Below are positions 34,551 through 41,758 of a DNA stretch of 41,758 nucleotides, piece by piece (position 1 is the first letter of the stretch; each line of letters opens with the position of its first letter). A model generated the notes under the pieces. It was not told the DNA's origin and did no database searches. It saw only the letters and a list, made by a program, of their open reading frames with translations. The position numbers and the translations under genes were made by a program. Location: assembly GCA_017466885.1 (NCBI GenBank), contig JAFTTH010000018.1, positions 1-41,758 on the forward strand. Reading direction: 5' to 3'. Source of the DNA: Oscillospiraceae bacterium (GTDB lineage: Bacteria > Bacillota > Clostridia > Oscillospirales > Ruminococcaceae).

Positions 34551-35450
34551 TCAGCGGCTCTGCTGCTGACGAAGCTCCTCTGCCATAGCCGTCAGCTTGC
34601 TCAGACGGTGACAAAGCCCCGATTTGCTGATGGGAAAATCTGCAATAGCCGCAAGCTCGGTCAGGGAAAGCTCGGGGTGAGCCAACCGAAGATGGGCAAC
34701 CGCCTCCAGTTGGGGAGGGAGGCCCTCCAGCCCTACCTTTTCGCCTAAAAAACGGATGTCCTCGCATTGCTTGGCGGCGGCGGCCACCTGCTTATCAATG
34801 TTGGCGGCCTCGCAGTTGGCGGCACGGTTGGCATTATTGCGAAGCTCCTTATAAATCTTGACGTTAATCAGCTCCAAAGTGTACTTTGCCGCCCCGGTGA
34901 GGGTCAGCAGATCCTCGATGGTGCTGCTTTCCTTGGTGTAGGTCACCGGGTTTCCCGAGCGGGTGCTCTTTTTCATCTCCACCCCCTGCTGGGATAAAAG
35001 CTCCACCAGGCGATCCCGGTAAGCCGGAGTGGGAAGAGTCATATCAATGTAATAGCCGCGCTCCGGGTCGGACATACTACCCGAGGTGATAAACACTCCC
35101 CGGAAAAAGGTCCGCAGACAGCATTCATTATGGATCACATCCCGGTTGAGAGGATCTCCGACCAAAAGCTCATCCAGAATGGGGCCAAATTCCTCGGCAG
35201 GCAGGGGGATCAGCCAATGAGCGGCGGGCCCCCGGCGCAGGGGCTGAAGCTCCGTTTTTTTGCCAAAAAGCTCCCGGAGCAGCCGCTGGGTCAGAAGGGC
35301 CGCACCCTCCAGAGTCGTCCGGTAGCAGGGTTGAGCGCTCCAGACCTCCCGGCAGGAGGAGAGGAGCCCGTAAAGCAGGGCTCTGCGGCAGTGAAGGGGC
35401 ATCCGCCCAATCTCGCAGAGCTCAGATTTCAACTGTTTTGCAAAGGTCAT
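34551..35450 (-). CDS. whiA: WhiA-family DNA-binding regulator
   Basis: Cytosolic DNA-binding protein of 299 residues, with a degenerate LAGLIDADG-like N-terminal region (RRALLYGLLSSC; CCLRTFFRGVFITSGSMSDPERGYYIDM) and a C-terminal helix-turn-helix (LSLTELAAIADFPISKSGLCHRLSKL at about residues 260-285). In actinomycetes WhiA controls sporulation genes; in Firmicutes it binds DNA and affects division and chromosome segregation without a settled regulon. AAAGGAGGAT precedes ATG 35450. It is normally next to yvcK/rapZ, which are absent here. Confidence 0.93.
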   Translation of the reverse strand: MTFAKQLKSELCEIGRMPLHCRRALLYGLLSSCREVWSAQPCYRTTLEGAALLTQRLLRELFGKKTELQPLRRGPAAHWLIPLPAEEFGPILDELLVGDPLNRDVIHNECCLRTFFRGVFITSGSMSDPERGYYIDMTLPTPAYRDRLVELLSQQGVEMKKSTRSGNPVTYTKESSTIEDLLTLTGAAKYTLELINVKIYKELRNNANRAANCEAANIDKQVAAAAKQCEDIRFLGEKVGLEGLPPQLEAVAHLRLAHPELSLTELAAIADFPISKSGLCHRLSKLTAMAEELRQQQSR

Positions 35451-35532
35451 AGGGATCCTCCTTTCAGAAGGCTAAGGCTCAGGAATATCCGGAGGACGGA
35501 GTGGTTGCGGTGCGCGCCGGTGAGAACTTCCT

Positions 35533-35572
35533 TTTCAAAAACCGCCCCACCGGAAAAGGGAGGAGCGGTTTT
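35533..35572 (-). terminator. Terminator of yqeG-like gene
   Basis: AAAACCGC (35538-35545) pairs with GCGGTTTT (35565-35572), giving a T run on the minus strand 11 nt past the stop codon of the upstream gene. Confidence 0.75.
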
Positions 35573-35583
35573 GGTATGTAGGA

Positions 35584-36123
35584 TTAATTTTTTGTAAATT
35601 CGCGGTAGGTTGCTTCAAATTCCGCCCGGTGCGCAATGGGGCTGACCTTCCGCAGAATCCGGCGCTCCAGTCTCCGCTTCAAGCGGAAAAAGGGGCCATC
35701 CTCCGGCTGAAGGGGCTGGCAAAGGATGGTTCGGATTCTCAGGCAGGATGCTCCGAGAATATCAGTAAAAAGCTGGTCACCGATTACAACCGTTTCCTTT
35801 CGTTTCGCGCCCAGCCGCTTCATCGCCCGGAGATAACCAAAGGGGAGGGGCTTCCAGGCCCAGCTGATGCAGGGCAGGTCCAGCTTGGAGGCAAAGGGCA
35901 CAACCCGCGTTCTGCGGTTGTTAGAAACGATGATTGGTCGGAGACCAACCGTTTTTGCCTCAGCGAGCCACTGGCGAACATCGTCTGCAAAGTCGGGACT
36001 GCCATGGGTGGTGAGGGTATTATCAACATCCAGCAGGATAACCCGAACGCCTTCGTCAAACAAAATTGGCGGAGAGACAACGGTGATCCGTTTACTGTAG
36101 CAGGTTGGGGTAAGAACGGACAT
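35584..36123 (-). CDS. YqeG family HAD IIIA-type phosphatase
   Basis: Cytosolic HAD phosphatase of 179 residues. Motif I is LLDVDNTLTTHG, motif II is the Ser in IIVSNN, motif III is the Lys in the WKPLP region, and motif IV is VIGDQLFTDILGA; the small or absent cap is typical of YqeG/phosphatidylglycerophosphatase-like enzymes. It may act on phosphatidylglycerolphosphate, as shown for related proteins, or on another phosphate ester. The start is ATG 36123 (MSVLTPTCYS), with AAAAGGA about 10 nt upstream; the longer frame to 36237 crosses the rpsU terminator. Confidence 0.88.
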   Translation of the reverse strand: MSVLTPTCYSKRITVVSPPILFDEGVRVILLDVDNTLTTHGSPDFADDVRQWLAEAKTVGLRPIIVSNNRRTRVVPFASKLDLPCISWAWKPLPFGYLRAMKRLGAKRKETVVIGDQLFTDILGASCLRIRTILCQPLQPEDGPFFRLKRRLERRILRKVSPIAHRAEFEATYREFTKN

Positions 36124-36158
36124 ATCACAAAATTCCTTTTCTTTGATCGTAAAAGAAG

Positions 36159-36187
36159 AAAAGCGAGCGAAAACTTCGCCCGCTTTT
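36159..36187 (-). terminator. Terminator of rpsU
   Basis: Inverted repeat AAAAGCGAGCGAA with TTCGCCCGCTTTT (one mismatch), with a T-rich tail on the minus strand. It lies between rpsU and the yqeG-like gene. Confidence 0.75.
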
Positions 36188-36253
36188 TCAAGTTTTCCGG
36201 CAATGCCGATCTCACTGCACCAAAATGGGCAGAGCAAAGCAAAGCGCAGCAGC

Positions 36254-36430
36254 TTACTTGAACTTGCGCTTGCGGGCAGCCTCGGACTTCTTCTTGCGCT
36301 TCACGGAAGGCTTCTCATAGTGCTCTCTCTTGCGGACCTCGGCCATAACGCCGGAACGTGCACAGGAGCGCTTGAATCTTCTCAGGGCGCTGTCCAGGGA
36401 TTCGTTATCCTTGATACGTACTTCTGACAT
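36254..36430 (-). CDS. rpsU: 30S ribosomal protein S21
   Basis: Small-subunit ribosomal protein of 58 residues, the usual size. It begins [20 protein letters not shown] and ends in a very basic [15 protein letters not shown] tail. S21 helps mRNA recruitment on the platform near the anti-Shine-Dalgarno end of 16S rRNA. The start is ATG 36430 with GGGAGGGAT upstream; the open frame continues upstream only into the leader. It is monocistronic, with a consensus promoter and a terminator. Confidence 0.97.
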   Translation of the reverse strand: MSEVRIKDNESLDSALRRFKRSCARSGVMAEVRKREHYEKPSVKRKKKSEAARKRKFK

Positions 36431-36481
36431 CAAATATCCCTCCCTCCGCATAAAAGCAGGGGTGATAACCAAAAGGGATTT

Positions 36482-36530
36482 GCCGCGCCAATTACGCGGC
36501 CGCTCTTTCGGATGCAGAGCGATTTCGCTC
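36482..36530 (-). other. Structured leader of rpsU
   Basis: Two perfect hairpins lie in the roughly 100-nt 5' leader: GAGCG/CGCTC (36517-36530) and GCCGCG/CGCGGC (36482-36500). They may be a site of feedback control; nothing shows this directly. Confidence 0.45.
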
Positions 36531-36538
36531 ACCATACC

Positions 36539-36567
36539 ATTATACACAGAGATTTCGCCTTTGTCAA
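36539..36567 (-). promoter_or_regulatory. Consensus promoter of rpsU
   Basis: Minus-strand perfect TTGACA, 17 nt, perfect TATAAT. Confidence 0.9.
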
Positions 36568-36624
36568 CCCCGTATTCTTCAGAAAAAGGGCCGATTGCAA
36601 AAATAAATGTGGAAATTCGGCGTA

Positions 36625-36867
36625 TCAGTCAATCGCCCGGTACATTTCGGAGGCAGTTTCCTTGGTGGCGTGCTCCGAAACGGTCAGCACCTTGACCTTC
36701 AAAGGGGTCTGCCCCATCCGGATCTCGATAATATCCTCCGGCTTGACCTCGTAAGAGGCGCGGGCTTCTTTGCCGTTGACCAGAACCCGCTTGGCGTCGC
36801 AGGCTTCGTTTGCCACCGTCCGCCGCTTAATCAGTCGGGATACCTTCAAATATTTATCCAAACGCAT
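36625..36867 (-). CDS. rqcP: RqcP/YabO S4-domain RNA-binding protein
   Basis: 80-residue S4-domain protein ([24 protein letters not shown] then [18 protein letters not shown]). This is the RqcP (YabO/Hsp15-like) family, which binds stalled 50S subunits with RqcH during C-terminal alanine tailing of nascent chains. AGGAGAAAC precedes ATG 36867. It is 21 nt downstream of the MscS gene, so the two are likely co-transcribed. rqcP is often beside hup and mazG in Firmicutes, but not here. Confidence 0.92.
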   Translation of the reverse strand: MRLDKYLKVSRLIKRRTVANEACDAKRVLVNGKEARASYEVKPEDIIEIRMGQTPLKVKVLTVSEHATKETASEMYRAID

Positions 36868-36888
36868 AATTGTGTTTCTCCTGTGGAG

Positions 36889-37713
36889 TTATTTGTTGAG
36901 AGTAACCTCCAGTTGGGGGAAGGGAATGGAGATGCCGTTGGCATCAAATGCCGCCTTCACATCCTCCAGAAGATCTCCCTTCAGAGCAAAATAATCCCCG
37001 CTGTTGACCCAGACCTTGACGCCGATATCAATGGAGCTGGCGTTATGTGCACTCATCCGGACGGCAGGTGCAGGATCGGTCAGGGCAAGCTCATTTTTGG
37101 AAATAATATCCAGGATCAGCTGGCAGGCTTTGTCGTAATCCGCGCCATAGGCAATGGAAAACTCCATATCCAGCCGGCGGGTGGGCATCGCAGAAACATT
37201 GACGATGGTAGAGGAGGATGCCTGATTATTGGTCAGATAGATCTTTTTATTATCCACGGTGATGATGGTGGTATAAACCAGTCCAATCTCCTCCACAACG
37301 CCGGTCTCCCCGCCGCAGGTGATTACATCCCCCGCCTTGAAGGGGTGGGTAATAATCAGCAGAATGCCGCCGGCAATATTGGAAAGGCTATCCTTCAAAG
37401 AAAGGGAAATGGCCAGTCCCACCGCGCTGAGCACCGCAATAAAGGTGCTGATGGGGATACCCAGGACCGAGGCGGCACTCATAATGACCACCATCAGCAG
37501 GATCACCTTCAAAACACCCCGAAGCAGTCCCCGGGCGGCCTTATCCAGATTGTGCTTATCAAAGGCCTTTTCCACGATCCCCAGGATCAGCTTGGTGGCA
37601 ATCAGTCCCACCACCAAAATGACGATGGCCAGCAGAAGGGTAGGCAGAAAGCTCAGAGCCATACCGCCGATCTCAGTGAAGAATCTTGTGATTTGTTCCA
37701 TTACGTTTCCCAT
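36889..37713 (-). CDS. MscS-type mechanosensitive channel
   Basis: Small-conductance mechanosensitive channel of 274 residues. Three transmembrane segments lie in about residues 15-105, the pore-lining third containing the Gly/Ala-rich AVLSAVGLAISLSLKDSLSNIAGG. The cytosolic MscS beta domain (FKAGDVITCGGETGVVEEIGL; VYLTNN-like IYLTNNQ) and alpha/beta cage follow. It opens under membrane tension to release solutes after hypo-osmotic shock. GGAGAGATAACACT precedes the ATG. It lies 25 nt after RNase J on the same strand. Confidence 0.93.
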   Translation of the reverse strand: MGNVMEQITRFFTEIGGMALSFLPTLLLAIVILVVGLIATKLILGIVEKAFDKHNLDKAARGLLRGVLKVILLMVVIMSAASVLGIPISTFIAVLSAVGLAISLSLKDSLSNIAGGILLIITHPFKAGDVITCGGETGVVEEIGLVYTTIITVDNKKIYLTNNQASSSTIVNVSAMPTRRLDMEFSIAYGADYDKACQLILDIISKNELALTDPAPAVRMSAHNASSIDIGVKVWVNSGDYFALKGDLLEDVKAAFDANGISIPFPQLEVTLNK

Positions 37714-37738
37714 AGTGTTATCTCTCCGTTGTTTTCAG

Positions 37739-39697
37739 TTATATTTCCATGATCACAGGAAGGATCATCGGACTACGTTTTGTTTTATGGTAAAGATAGT
37801 CGGAAAGGGAGTCCTTTACCCGGTTTTTCAGGGTATTCCAATCGGCATTCCCCGAATACAGACAATCCTCCAGCGTTTTGCGGACGATGCCCCGCGCCTC
37901 CTCCATCAGCTCCTCTGCCTCCTTGACGTAAACGAAGCCGCGGGAAATGATATCTGGGCCGACCACGATCTGTCCGCTTTCCCGCTCAATGGAGGTTACC
38001 ACAACGATCAAGCCGTCCTGCGCAAGATGTTTCCGATCCCGGAGTACGACGCTTCCCACGTCTCCCACACCCAGACCGTCCACCAGCACCCGGCCGGCCG
38101 GAACAGTGCCGGTGATCTTCATTTCGGTGCCGTCCGTCTCCACCACGCGGCCAATATCGGCGATGATGATATTCTCCTCAGGGATGCCCATAGACTCTGC
38201 AATCAGGGCGTGCTTTGCCAGATGCTTATACTCACCGTGAACCGGCATAAAGAACTTGGGCTTGGTCAGCGCCATCATCAGCCGGAGCTCCTCCTGGCAG
38301 GCGTGGCCCGAAACATGCACCTCGTACATTTTTTCGTAGATGACCTCGGCGCCCAGCTTCATCAGCTCGTTGACCACCCGGCCGACTGTTTTTTCGTTGC
38401 CGGGAATGGGAGTTGCCGAGATGATAATGAAATCGTTCCGGCCGATCTCAATCTGCCGGTGGTCGCTCATTGCCATCCGGAAAAGGGCAGACATCGGCTC
38501 CCCCTGACTGCCGGTAGTGATGACCACCGTTTTCTCCATAGGATATTTCCGGATCATATCAATATCCACCAGGAGATTTTCCGGCACGTGGAGGAAGCCC
38601 AACTCAATGGCCTTGGCCACAACGTTGACCATGCTCCGCCCCGAAACGATGACCTTCCGTCCGTGCTTTTCGGCAGCGTCGATCACCTGCTGGATCCGGT
38701 GAATGTTGGAGGCGAAGGAGGCAATAATGATCCGCCGTCCCTCCGCCCGCTGGAAGAGAGGCTCAAAGGATTCTCCGACGCTTCGCTCACTCTTGGTATA
38801 CCCCGGGCGCTCGGCGTTGGTAGAGTCGGCAAGAAGGGCCAAAACACCCTTGCTTCCCAGTTCGCCGAACCGGGCCAGGTCAATGGGTTCCCCTTCGATG
38901 GGAGTATAGTCCACCTTGAAGTCCCCCGTCTGGACGATGATGCCGGCGGGAGTGTGGATGGCGAAGGCCACCGCATCGGGGATGGAGTGGTTGACCCGGA
39001 TAAACTCCACCGCCATACAGCCCAGCCGGATGGTTGCTCCCGGCTTGACTTCATTGAGGGGAATCAGTCCCAGCAGTCCGTGCTCCTTGAGCTTCCCCTC
39101 CACCAGGCCCAGGGTCAGGCGGGTTCCGTAAACCGGGACACGGAGATCCTTCAGAAGATAGGCAAGGCCGCCGATGTGGTCCTCGTGACCGTGGGTCAGG
39201 ACGATTCCCTTGACCCGCTCCTTATTCTTTTCCACGTAGGTGAAATCGGGGATGACCAGGTCCACTCCCAGCATATCGTTATCAGGGAAGGCCAGTCCGC
39301 AGTCAACGATAAAGATATCCCCCATGCACTCATAAAGGGTCATATTCTTTCCGATCTCATTGAGTCCCCCCAGGGGGATGATCTTGACCGGGATCTTATT
39401 TTTTGCCGGACGGCCCCGCTTCTTCTGCCCCTTTGCAGTAGCAACCGATCCAATTCCACTCTCCCGCAGAGCGGGGGGAAGACCGAAAAGGCTCTCGTCC
39501 AGCTCGGTCTGGGGTGCGGTATAGCTATCCATCCGCACCGGCTCGGGGGCTCTCCGGACCACTCCTCCGGAATGCCGCTGGCCGCTTCGGCCGCTTCGGG
39601 CGACAGGTGCTTTTTTGGCCGGTGAGCCAGCCCCCTCTGAACGGGACTTCTCGCCGGACCGCTGCCGCGCGGCCGGTTTTTTCATTTGTTCTGACAC
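37739..39697 (-). CDS. rnj: Ribonuclease J
   Basis: Metallo-beta-lactamase/beta-CASP ribonuclease with 5'-3' exonuclease and endonuclease activity, central to RNA decay in Firmicutes. It is 652 residues: about 100 residues of basic, low-complexity N-terminal extension (rich in Lys, Arg, Ser, Gly, Pro), then the catalytic domain. The HxHxDH motif is in LTHGHEDHIGG (about residue 168), with further ligands in TGDFKVD, the beta-CASP region and the MPVHGEYKHL motif, then the C-terminal domain. The start is GTG 39697, 7 nt after AGGAGG; an ATG 12 nt further in is the alternative. Standard RNase J is about 555 residues, so the N-terminal extension is notable. Confidence 0.95.
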   Translation of the reverse strand: MSEQMKKPAARQRSGEKSRSEGAGSPAKKAPVARSGRSGQRHSGGVVRRAPEPVRMDSYTAPQTELDESLFGLPPALRESGIGSVATAKGQKKRGRPAKNKIPVKIIPLGGLNEIGKNMTLYECMGDIFIVDCGLAFPDNDMLGVDLVIPDFTYVEKNKERVKGIVLTHGHEDHIGGLAYLLKDLRVPVYGTRLTLGLVEGKLKEHGLLGLIPLNEVKPGATIRLGCMAVEFIRVNHSIPDAVAFAIHTPAGIIVQTGDFKVDYTPIEGEPIDLARFGELGSKGVLALLADSTNAERPGYTKSERSVGESFEPLFQRAEGRRIIIASFASNIHRIQQVIDAAEKHGRKVIVSGRSMVNVVAKAIELGFLHVPENLLVDIDMIRKYPMEKTVVITTGSQGEPMSALFRMAMSDHRQIEIGRNDFIIISATPIPGNEKTVGRVVNELMKLGAEVIYEKMYEVHVSGHACQEELRLMMALTKPKFFMPVHGEYKHLAKHALIAESMGIPEENIIIADIGRVVETDGTEMKITGTVPAGRVLVDGLGVGDVGSVVLRDRKHLAQDGLIVVVTSIERESGQIVVGPDIISRGFVYVKEAEELMEEARGIVRKTLEDCLYSGNADWNTLKNRVKDSLSDYLYHKTKRSPMILPVIMEI

Positions 39698-39984
39698 ACA
39701 AAAACCTCCTGTTTTTCAAGATGTTTGAATGGCAAGGGCCATTCTTTATGCGAGCGCCTCAGCGCTTACGGTTCTTTCGGCCGGGTCGGGCGCAAAAACA
39801 CCCGGAAGCTCACATATGTACCGCTTCATCTGCCGGTTCCAAAAACGCAAGGGGAAGGAGCCTTTCCAAAAACGCTTCTTTCCGCACAACCAAAACCAAG
39901 CCGTGCCGCAAAAAATGCGACCGACTGCTTCAAAGAAATCTTCCGAAAAGGATATCCAATTATTCCGAACACACTCATTGTTTT
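39698..39984 (-). other. Long 5' leader of RNase J
   Basis: From the promoter at 39985-40013 to the GTG is about 280 nt with no gene. It holds a perfect hairpin GAATGGC/GCCATTC (39727-39744) and other GC-rich segments. Long leaders on RNase genes can be sites of autoregulation. Confidence 0.5.
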
Positions 39985-40013
39985 TATTATAGAGCCAATC
40001 TGCCGGAAAGTCA
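39985..40013 (-). promoter_or_regulatory. Promoter of RNase J
   Basis: Minus-strand TTGACT, 17 nt, TATAAT. Confidence 0.8.
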
Positions 40014-40217
40014 ACCGCGAAATTGTAAACAAACTTGGAATCCTTTCCATATTATATCCCATTTTATGCAGGAATAATCCATTTGATGCGTTGCAATTTC
40101 GGTCCGTTGCAGTCCTGCGGCAGGCCGTTTTGCGGCAAACCGGACAGGGCTCAATTATTGTTTTTGGAAAAATTTCAATTTGTTCATAAAATAAACGAAA
40201 AAATACCCCAAACCCTC
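40014..40217. other. Gap between the RNase J and degV promoters
   Basis: No gene or clear structure seen. Several GC-rich direct motifs (TGCGGCA, TTGCGGCAAA) are present, without a clear pattern. Confidence 0.4.
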
Positions 40218-40245
40218 TTGACAAATCGTTTTCATCATCTATAAT
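40218..40245 (+). promoter_or_regulatory. Promoter of degV
   Basis: TTGACA (40218-40223), 16 nt, TATAAT (40240-40245). The leader of about 105 nt contains two hairpins: an imperfect ACATTAAGC/GCTTTATGT stem with inner CCGGG/CCCGG (about 40263-40300), and the ribosome-site hairpin. Confidence 0.8.
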
Positions 40246-40321
40246 ATATAGTATTGAAAACTACATTAAGCCGGGGTGAATACCCGGCGTGCTTTATGTC
40301 AATCATTTCTGCAGATCTCAG

Positions 40322-40359
40322 AAGGGAGGTCGGGTGCTTTTTTTGCACCCGCAAGAAAA
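40322..40359 (+). promoter_or_regulatory. Hairpin-bridged ribosome binding site of degV
   Basis: AAGGGAGG (40322-40329) lies 30 nt before the ATG at 40360. A perfect stem CGGGTGC/GCACCCG with a seven-T loop (40331-40351) fills the gap. Folded, 1 nt plus 8 nt remain, a spacing of 9 nt. No closer ribosome site exists. The arrangement is the same as at mtlD. Confidence 0.65.
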
Positions 40360-41238
40360 ATGGATCAGAAATTTATTATCGCTACCGATGCAACCTGTGA
40401 TCTTCCGGAGGAATACATCTCCGCTCATAAAATTTCGGTGCTCCCCATGAGCTACACGGTGGACACCACCACCTACACCGGGGCTCCCGACTCCTTCCTC
40501 TCGGGAAAAGAGTTTTACGCCGCCCTCCGCGCCGGGTCCATGGCCAAGACTGCTCAGATCAACCCCGATCAGTATCGGCAGCATTTTGAGCCCTATCTCA
40601 AGGAGGGAACCTCGGTGCTTTACATTGGGTTTTCTTCGGCTTTGAGCGGGAGCGTACAGTCGGCCCGGATTGCCGCTGAGACCCTCAATGAGACCTACGA
40701 TGCCAAGCTTTACATTGTGGATAGTCTTTGCGCCTCTGCCGGGGAGGGACTTTTGGTGGATTATGCCTGTGCCCTGCGGGACAGCGGAGCCACTTTGGAG
40801 GGAATTCAGTCGTGGCTGGAGGAAAACAAGCTCCATCTCTGCCACAATTTCACCGTGGATGACCTTCACTTCCTCCACCGTGGCGGCCGGGTTTCCAAGA
40901 CTGCTGCTATTTTCGGCTCTATGCTGGGGGTCAAGCCGGTGATGCACGTCAATGACGAGGGCAAGCTGGTTCCTATTGCCAAGGTGCGGGGCCGCCGCCA
41001 GTCACTGGTGGCTCTGGTGGACAATATGGCCAAGGCTGCCCCCGGCTACGCCAACGACCGGATTTTCATCGGACACGGCGACTGCCTGGAGGATGCTGAA
41101 TTCGTAGCTCAGCTGGTGCGGGACCGCATCAACCCCAAGGAAATCATCATCACCTATATTTCCCCCATTATCGGTGCCCACTCCGGCCCCGGCACGGTTG
41201 CTGTTTTCTCTATGGGCGACAGCCGCCACACCTTCTGA
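40360..41238 (+). CDS. degV: DegV family fatty acid-binding protein
   Basis: Cytosolic fatty acid-binding protein of 292 residues. FakB-type DegV proteins present fatty acids to the kinase FakA for phospholipid synthesis. Family features are IATDATCDLP at the start, VLPMSYTVD, the SSALSGSVQSA motif, VDSLCASAGEG, FLHRGGRVSKTAA and GAHSGPGTVAVF near the end. The start MDQKFIIATDATCDL is typical, so the distant ribosome site is not due to a wrong start. An in-frame upstream GTG (40276) would put the leader hairpins inside the protein and is rejected. No FakA gene is nearby. Confidence 0.93.
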   Translation: MDQKFIIATDATCDLPEEYISAHKISVLPMSYTVDTTTYTGAPDSFLSGKEFYAALRAGSMAKTAQINPDQYRQHFEPYLKEGTSVLYIGFSSALSGSVQSARIAAETLNETYDAKLYIVDSLCASAGEGLLVDYACALRDSGATLEGIQSWLEENKLHLCHNFTVDDLHFLHRGGRVSKTAAIFGSMLGVKPVMHVNDEGKLVPIAKVRGRRQSLVALVDNMAKAAPGYANDRIFIGHGDCLEDAEFVAQLVRDRINPKEIIITYISPIIGAHSGPGTVAVFSMGDSRHTF

Positions 41239-41284
41239 CCAGCTTCGCTGGACGCAAGCCGCCAGCTTCGCTGGATGTAAGCCG
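41239..41284. repeat. Two tandem 23-nt units, each with a CCAGC hairpin
   Basis: 41239-41261 and 41262-41284 share CCAGCTTCGCTGG followed by A-G-AAGCCG with two differences. Each unit has a CCAGC/GCTGG stem with TTC loop and starts right after the degV stop codon. Confidence 0.8.
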
Positions 41285-41479
41285 GTTTTACGGTAGTGCG
41301 ATATGAAACTCCGTCCCCGGGTGGGGAGGTGGGTGCTGGGGCGATTAAAAATCGCCCAGGAGTTTTCTCATATAACACAATAACACAACAAAAATGCCGC
41401 TCCTTTCGGGATCTCCGAGGGGAGCGGATTTGTTTTTGCGGAAATATGGTCGGAGAATTTTGCTGCCGGGAACGGCAGA
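41285..41479. other. Intergenic stretch with hairpins
   Basis: No gene seen. Perfect inverted repeats include GGGCGATT/AATCGCCC (about 41340-41358), CCGCTCC/GGAGCGG (about 41398-41428) and CTGCCG/CGGCAG (about 41463-41478). Confidence 0.55.
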
Positions 41480-41747
41480 ACGAGGAAATATCTTCCTTTC
41501 TTGAAACCAAGAAAGGAAGCAAAGAAGTTCCGGGGGAGCGTTACGCCGCTCCCCCGGTCCCCTTTCACACACATAAGGGGCTCCGCCCCTTAAGAATCCC
41601 CCCGACGTGGTAACCAAATACCTGAATGCAGGTAATATTCACATCCTCACGGGACGACTACTTCACACATGGTCAGTCAATATCAGCTTCGTCCTCGCAG
41701 AACCGCATAAGACCCTAAAGGCATTTTTCTTACGGTTATCGATGCAC
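41480..41747 (-). repeat. Dispersed structured element, copy B
   Basis: Reverse-complement copy of 11621-11885. The 12-bp CTTCCTTTCTTG hairpin is at 41492-41519. The GCGTAA-loop stem is here CCGGGGGAGCG/CGCTCCCCCGG (41530-41557), different in sequence from copy A but equally well paired. The AAGGGGC/GCCCCTT hairpin and the ACCTG/CAGGT hairpin are conserved. The window ends just beyond the recognisable end, so a flanking sequence is not available. Confidence 0.75.
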
Positions 41748-41758
41748 TCAAACGATCA

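Noticed and set aside
39514..40189. Plus-strand open frames between rnj and degV
   Set aside because: No ribosome sites, overlap with the rnj start and promoters, and no protein-like pattern.
40263..40300. Known metabolite riboswitch in the degV leader
   Set aside because: There is only a single imperfect hairpin; none of the consensus cores I know (purine, preQ1, SAM, TPP, glycine) could be matched.
40276..40359. GTG start for DegV at 40276
   Set aside because: The added residues derive from leader hairpins, and a Shine-Dalgarno sequence lies downstream of that GTG.

Overview
The window is a chromosomal segment of a Gram-positive anaerobe of the class Clostridia, most likely an Oscillospirales/Ruminococcaceae-type gut bacterium. 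This is inferred from the gene set (WhiA, RqcP/YabO, YqeG, RNase J, DegV, a DnaE-type polymerase, a type-3 ProRS, a clostridial ParC, S21), from strong AAGGAGG-like ribosome sites, and from repeated TTGACA-17-TATAAT promoters. Coding is moderately GC-rich with short intergenic gaps. The exception is an AT-rich island at about 7.1-8.75 kb.

Layout. 1-214: an array of short hairpins, then tRNA-Pro(GGG) on the minus strand. 0.4-6.9 kb: leuS, divergent ppa, a PlsC-like acyltransferase with a zinc ribbon, an ion-transporter-superfamily permease and a HAD phosphatase. 6.9-8.75 kb: a second hairpin array followed by an AT-rich island encoding a membrane/zinc-ribbon protein and a HEPN-motif protein; the island appears to have landed in the 5' end of a YhhN-type membrane gene. 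9.5-11 kb: a C_GCAxxG_C_C protein and an M42 aminopeptidase. 11.0-12.1 kb: about 1 kb of non-coding, strongly structured repeats, including one copy of a dispersed element whose second copy lies inverted at the right edge (41.48-41.75 kb). 12.1-16.2 kb (minus): proS, a membrane-anchored unknown, a NUDIX hydrolase and a beta-propeller-like unknown. 16.3-17.4 kb: lrgA-lrgB. 17.5-21.7 kb: a URO-D/MtaA-like protein, then a PfkB kinase, a D-lyxose/mannose isomerase and mannitol-1-phosphate dehydrogenase, which together can join mannose, fructose and mannitol-1-phosphate at fructose-6-phosphate. 21.7 kb: a 48-residue Asn/Gln/Lys-rich protein behind a forespore-like promoter. 22-27.9 kb: dnaE, a WG-repeat lipoprotein and a FemAB-like transferase. 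28-33 kb: a GntP-type permease, parC and an AI-2E-family transporter. 33-39.7 kb (minus): upp, rpiB, whiA, yqeG, rpsU, rqcP, an MscS channel and RNase J. 40.2-41.2 kb: degV.

The most unusual features are not protein-coding. (1) At mtlD and degV, and less clearly at rpiB, a strong Shine-Dalgarno sequence is separated from the start codon by a perfect hairpin; folding it restores 9-10 nt spacing at the first two. (2) Two arrays of tiny hairpins are joined by TGATAT-like linkers. (3) A dispersed structured element has a compensatory-change stem and a possible pseudoknot. (4) An AT-rich island carries a HEPN-motif protein. All functional statements come from reading the sequence; no database search was run.
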